Assembly (NCBI GenBank): GCA_009760855.2
Contig: WPIO01000054.1
Span: 450,001-514,000, forward strand
Reading direction: 5' to 3'
DNA length: 64,000 nucleotides
DNA from: Cristatella mucedo
Lineage: Eukaryota; Bryozoa; Phylactolaemata; Cristatellidae
Shown here: piece by piece, positions 1-64,000 of the stretch
Layout: each line of letters starts with the position of its first letter
Numbering within the stretch: position 1 is the stretch's first letter
Program-made: the position numbers and the translations under genes
Notes under the pieces: model-generated
The model's database searches: none
Told to the model about the DNA's origin: nothing
Seen by the model: the letters and a program-made list of their open reading frames with translations, nothing else

Positions 1-51
1 GAGAGAGAGAGAGCGTGAGGTGCGTGAAATAGAGTGTGTTGCACCACCCAC

Positions 52-63370
<63,319 letters not shown>

Positions 63371-63916
63371 CTGTATGCGAGCCCGAACCGTCAGCATCAG
63401 CAGCAGGCGGCAGCAGAGTAGAGAGCCGGGGGTCGGCATGCCGCAGCTACACTAGCAAAACGCAAGCGCCCCACTACACAGAGGGCTAGCAGGCATGAGG
63501 CTTAGGTTTGTAATAATTCTCCAGCGGTTTCTACGACCAATTAACAATCGCTGGCCAAGATAAAGCCAAGGATCAGCACTGCCTGGACGTGGCGGCAGCA
63601 GCCTCAGGAGGCGTGTCCCGCAGCGGTTGTAAGACAGCCTACTCAGGTCGGTCCAAGGAAGGGCAGGTGAGCCAATTAGACTCAGCCTGTGCTCAACTAG
63701 GATGTAGACACGAACAGCACACAAAGACCAGAAAACCTCGTAGATGCAGCAATGTGCAGACAAGGGCATCCATGCACACAGTGCAGGAAGTCGCCATTGC
63801 TTCAAAATGCAAAACCAGTCGCCTGCTGTCACTAGCCGTATTGCAACACACTAATCAGAGGCAGTCCTAGTCAGAGAGAGGCGGTCAGCAAGAGAGCAGG
63901 GATTAGTGCACAGAGC

Positions 63917-63917
<1 letters not shown>

Positions 63918-63979
<62 letters not shown>
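63918..63979. repeat. (GA)n microsatellite at the right edge
   Basis: Pure GA run followed by GTGTGTGTGTGAGA. From 63371 to the edge no exon or element was recognised apart from this. Confidence 0.95.
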
Positions 63980-63981
<2 letters not shown>

Positions 63982-64000
63982 AGGGTGTGTGTGTGTGAGA

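Overview
This window is eukaryotic, from an animal nuclear genome. It holds about 70 short exons with GT..AG (and a few GC..AG) splice sites, many introns, CR1/L2-type non-LTR retrotransposon copies ending in (ATT)n, tRNA-derived SINEs, and long (GA)n, (CA)n, (TA)n and (CAG)n microsatellites. The taxon cannot be fixed from the sequence; a non-vertebrate metazoan is my inference.

Almost everything points to one gene on the minus strand. It enters at the right edge (about 63.4 kb) and leaves at the left edge (about 50 bp), with neither end in the window. I reconstructed 72 coding exons by reading the reverse strand for acceptors, donors and matching intron phase. Together they encode roughly 5,800 residues of continuous alpha-helical, heptad-patterned protein with regularly placed Trp, Leu and His, as in spectrin repeats. 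At about 110 residues per repeat this is around 50 repeats. I see no calponin-homology, plakin, EF-hand, GAR, SH3 or KASH domain. An uninterrupted array this long best fits the central rod of a nesprin/SYNE/MSP-300-like giant, which links the nuclear envelope to the cytoskeleton. A plakin (MACF/dystonin) or another giant spectrin-family protein is the alternative. The family call is inference; the spectrin-type fold and the exon structure come from the sequence.

Layout, in transcript order (right to left): 63.4-55.1 kb, twelve closely spaced exons; 55-53.3 kb, an intron holding a 1.5-kb LINE with an open reverse-transcriptase frame; 53.2-43.4 kb, fourteen exons including large ones at 46.4-47.4 kb; 43.4-40.4 kb, an intron with a near-identical second LINE copy and an inverted LINE tail; 40.4-26.4 kb, fifteen exons with polypurine tracts, a (CAG)25 run and a second LINE family; 26.4-20.2 kb, small exons; 20.2-8.7 kb, the next block, including three inferred GC-AG introns; 8.7-4.7 kb, an acidic Ser/Gly-rich linker region with uncertain exon limits, then one 855-bp exon; 3.1-0.05 kb, the last five exons.

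No credible protein gene was found on the plus strand, and there is no rRNA, functional tRNA, CRISPR array or operon. Plus-strand and other-frame ORFs are GC-rich shadows of the exons, simple-sequence translations or transposon remnants.
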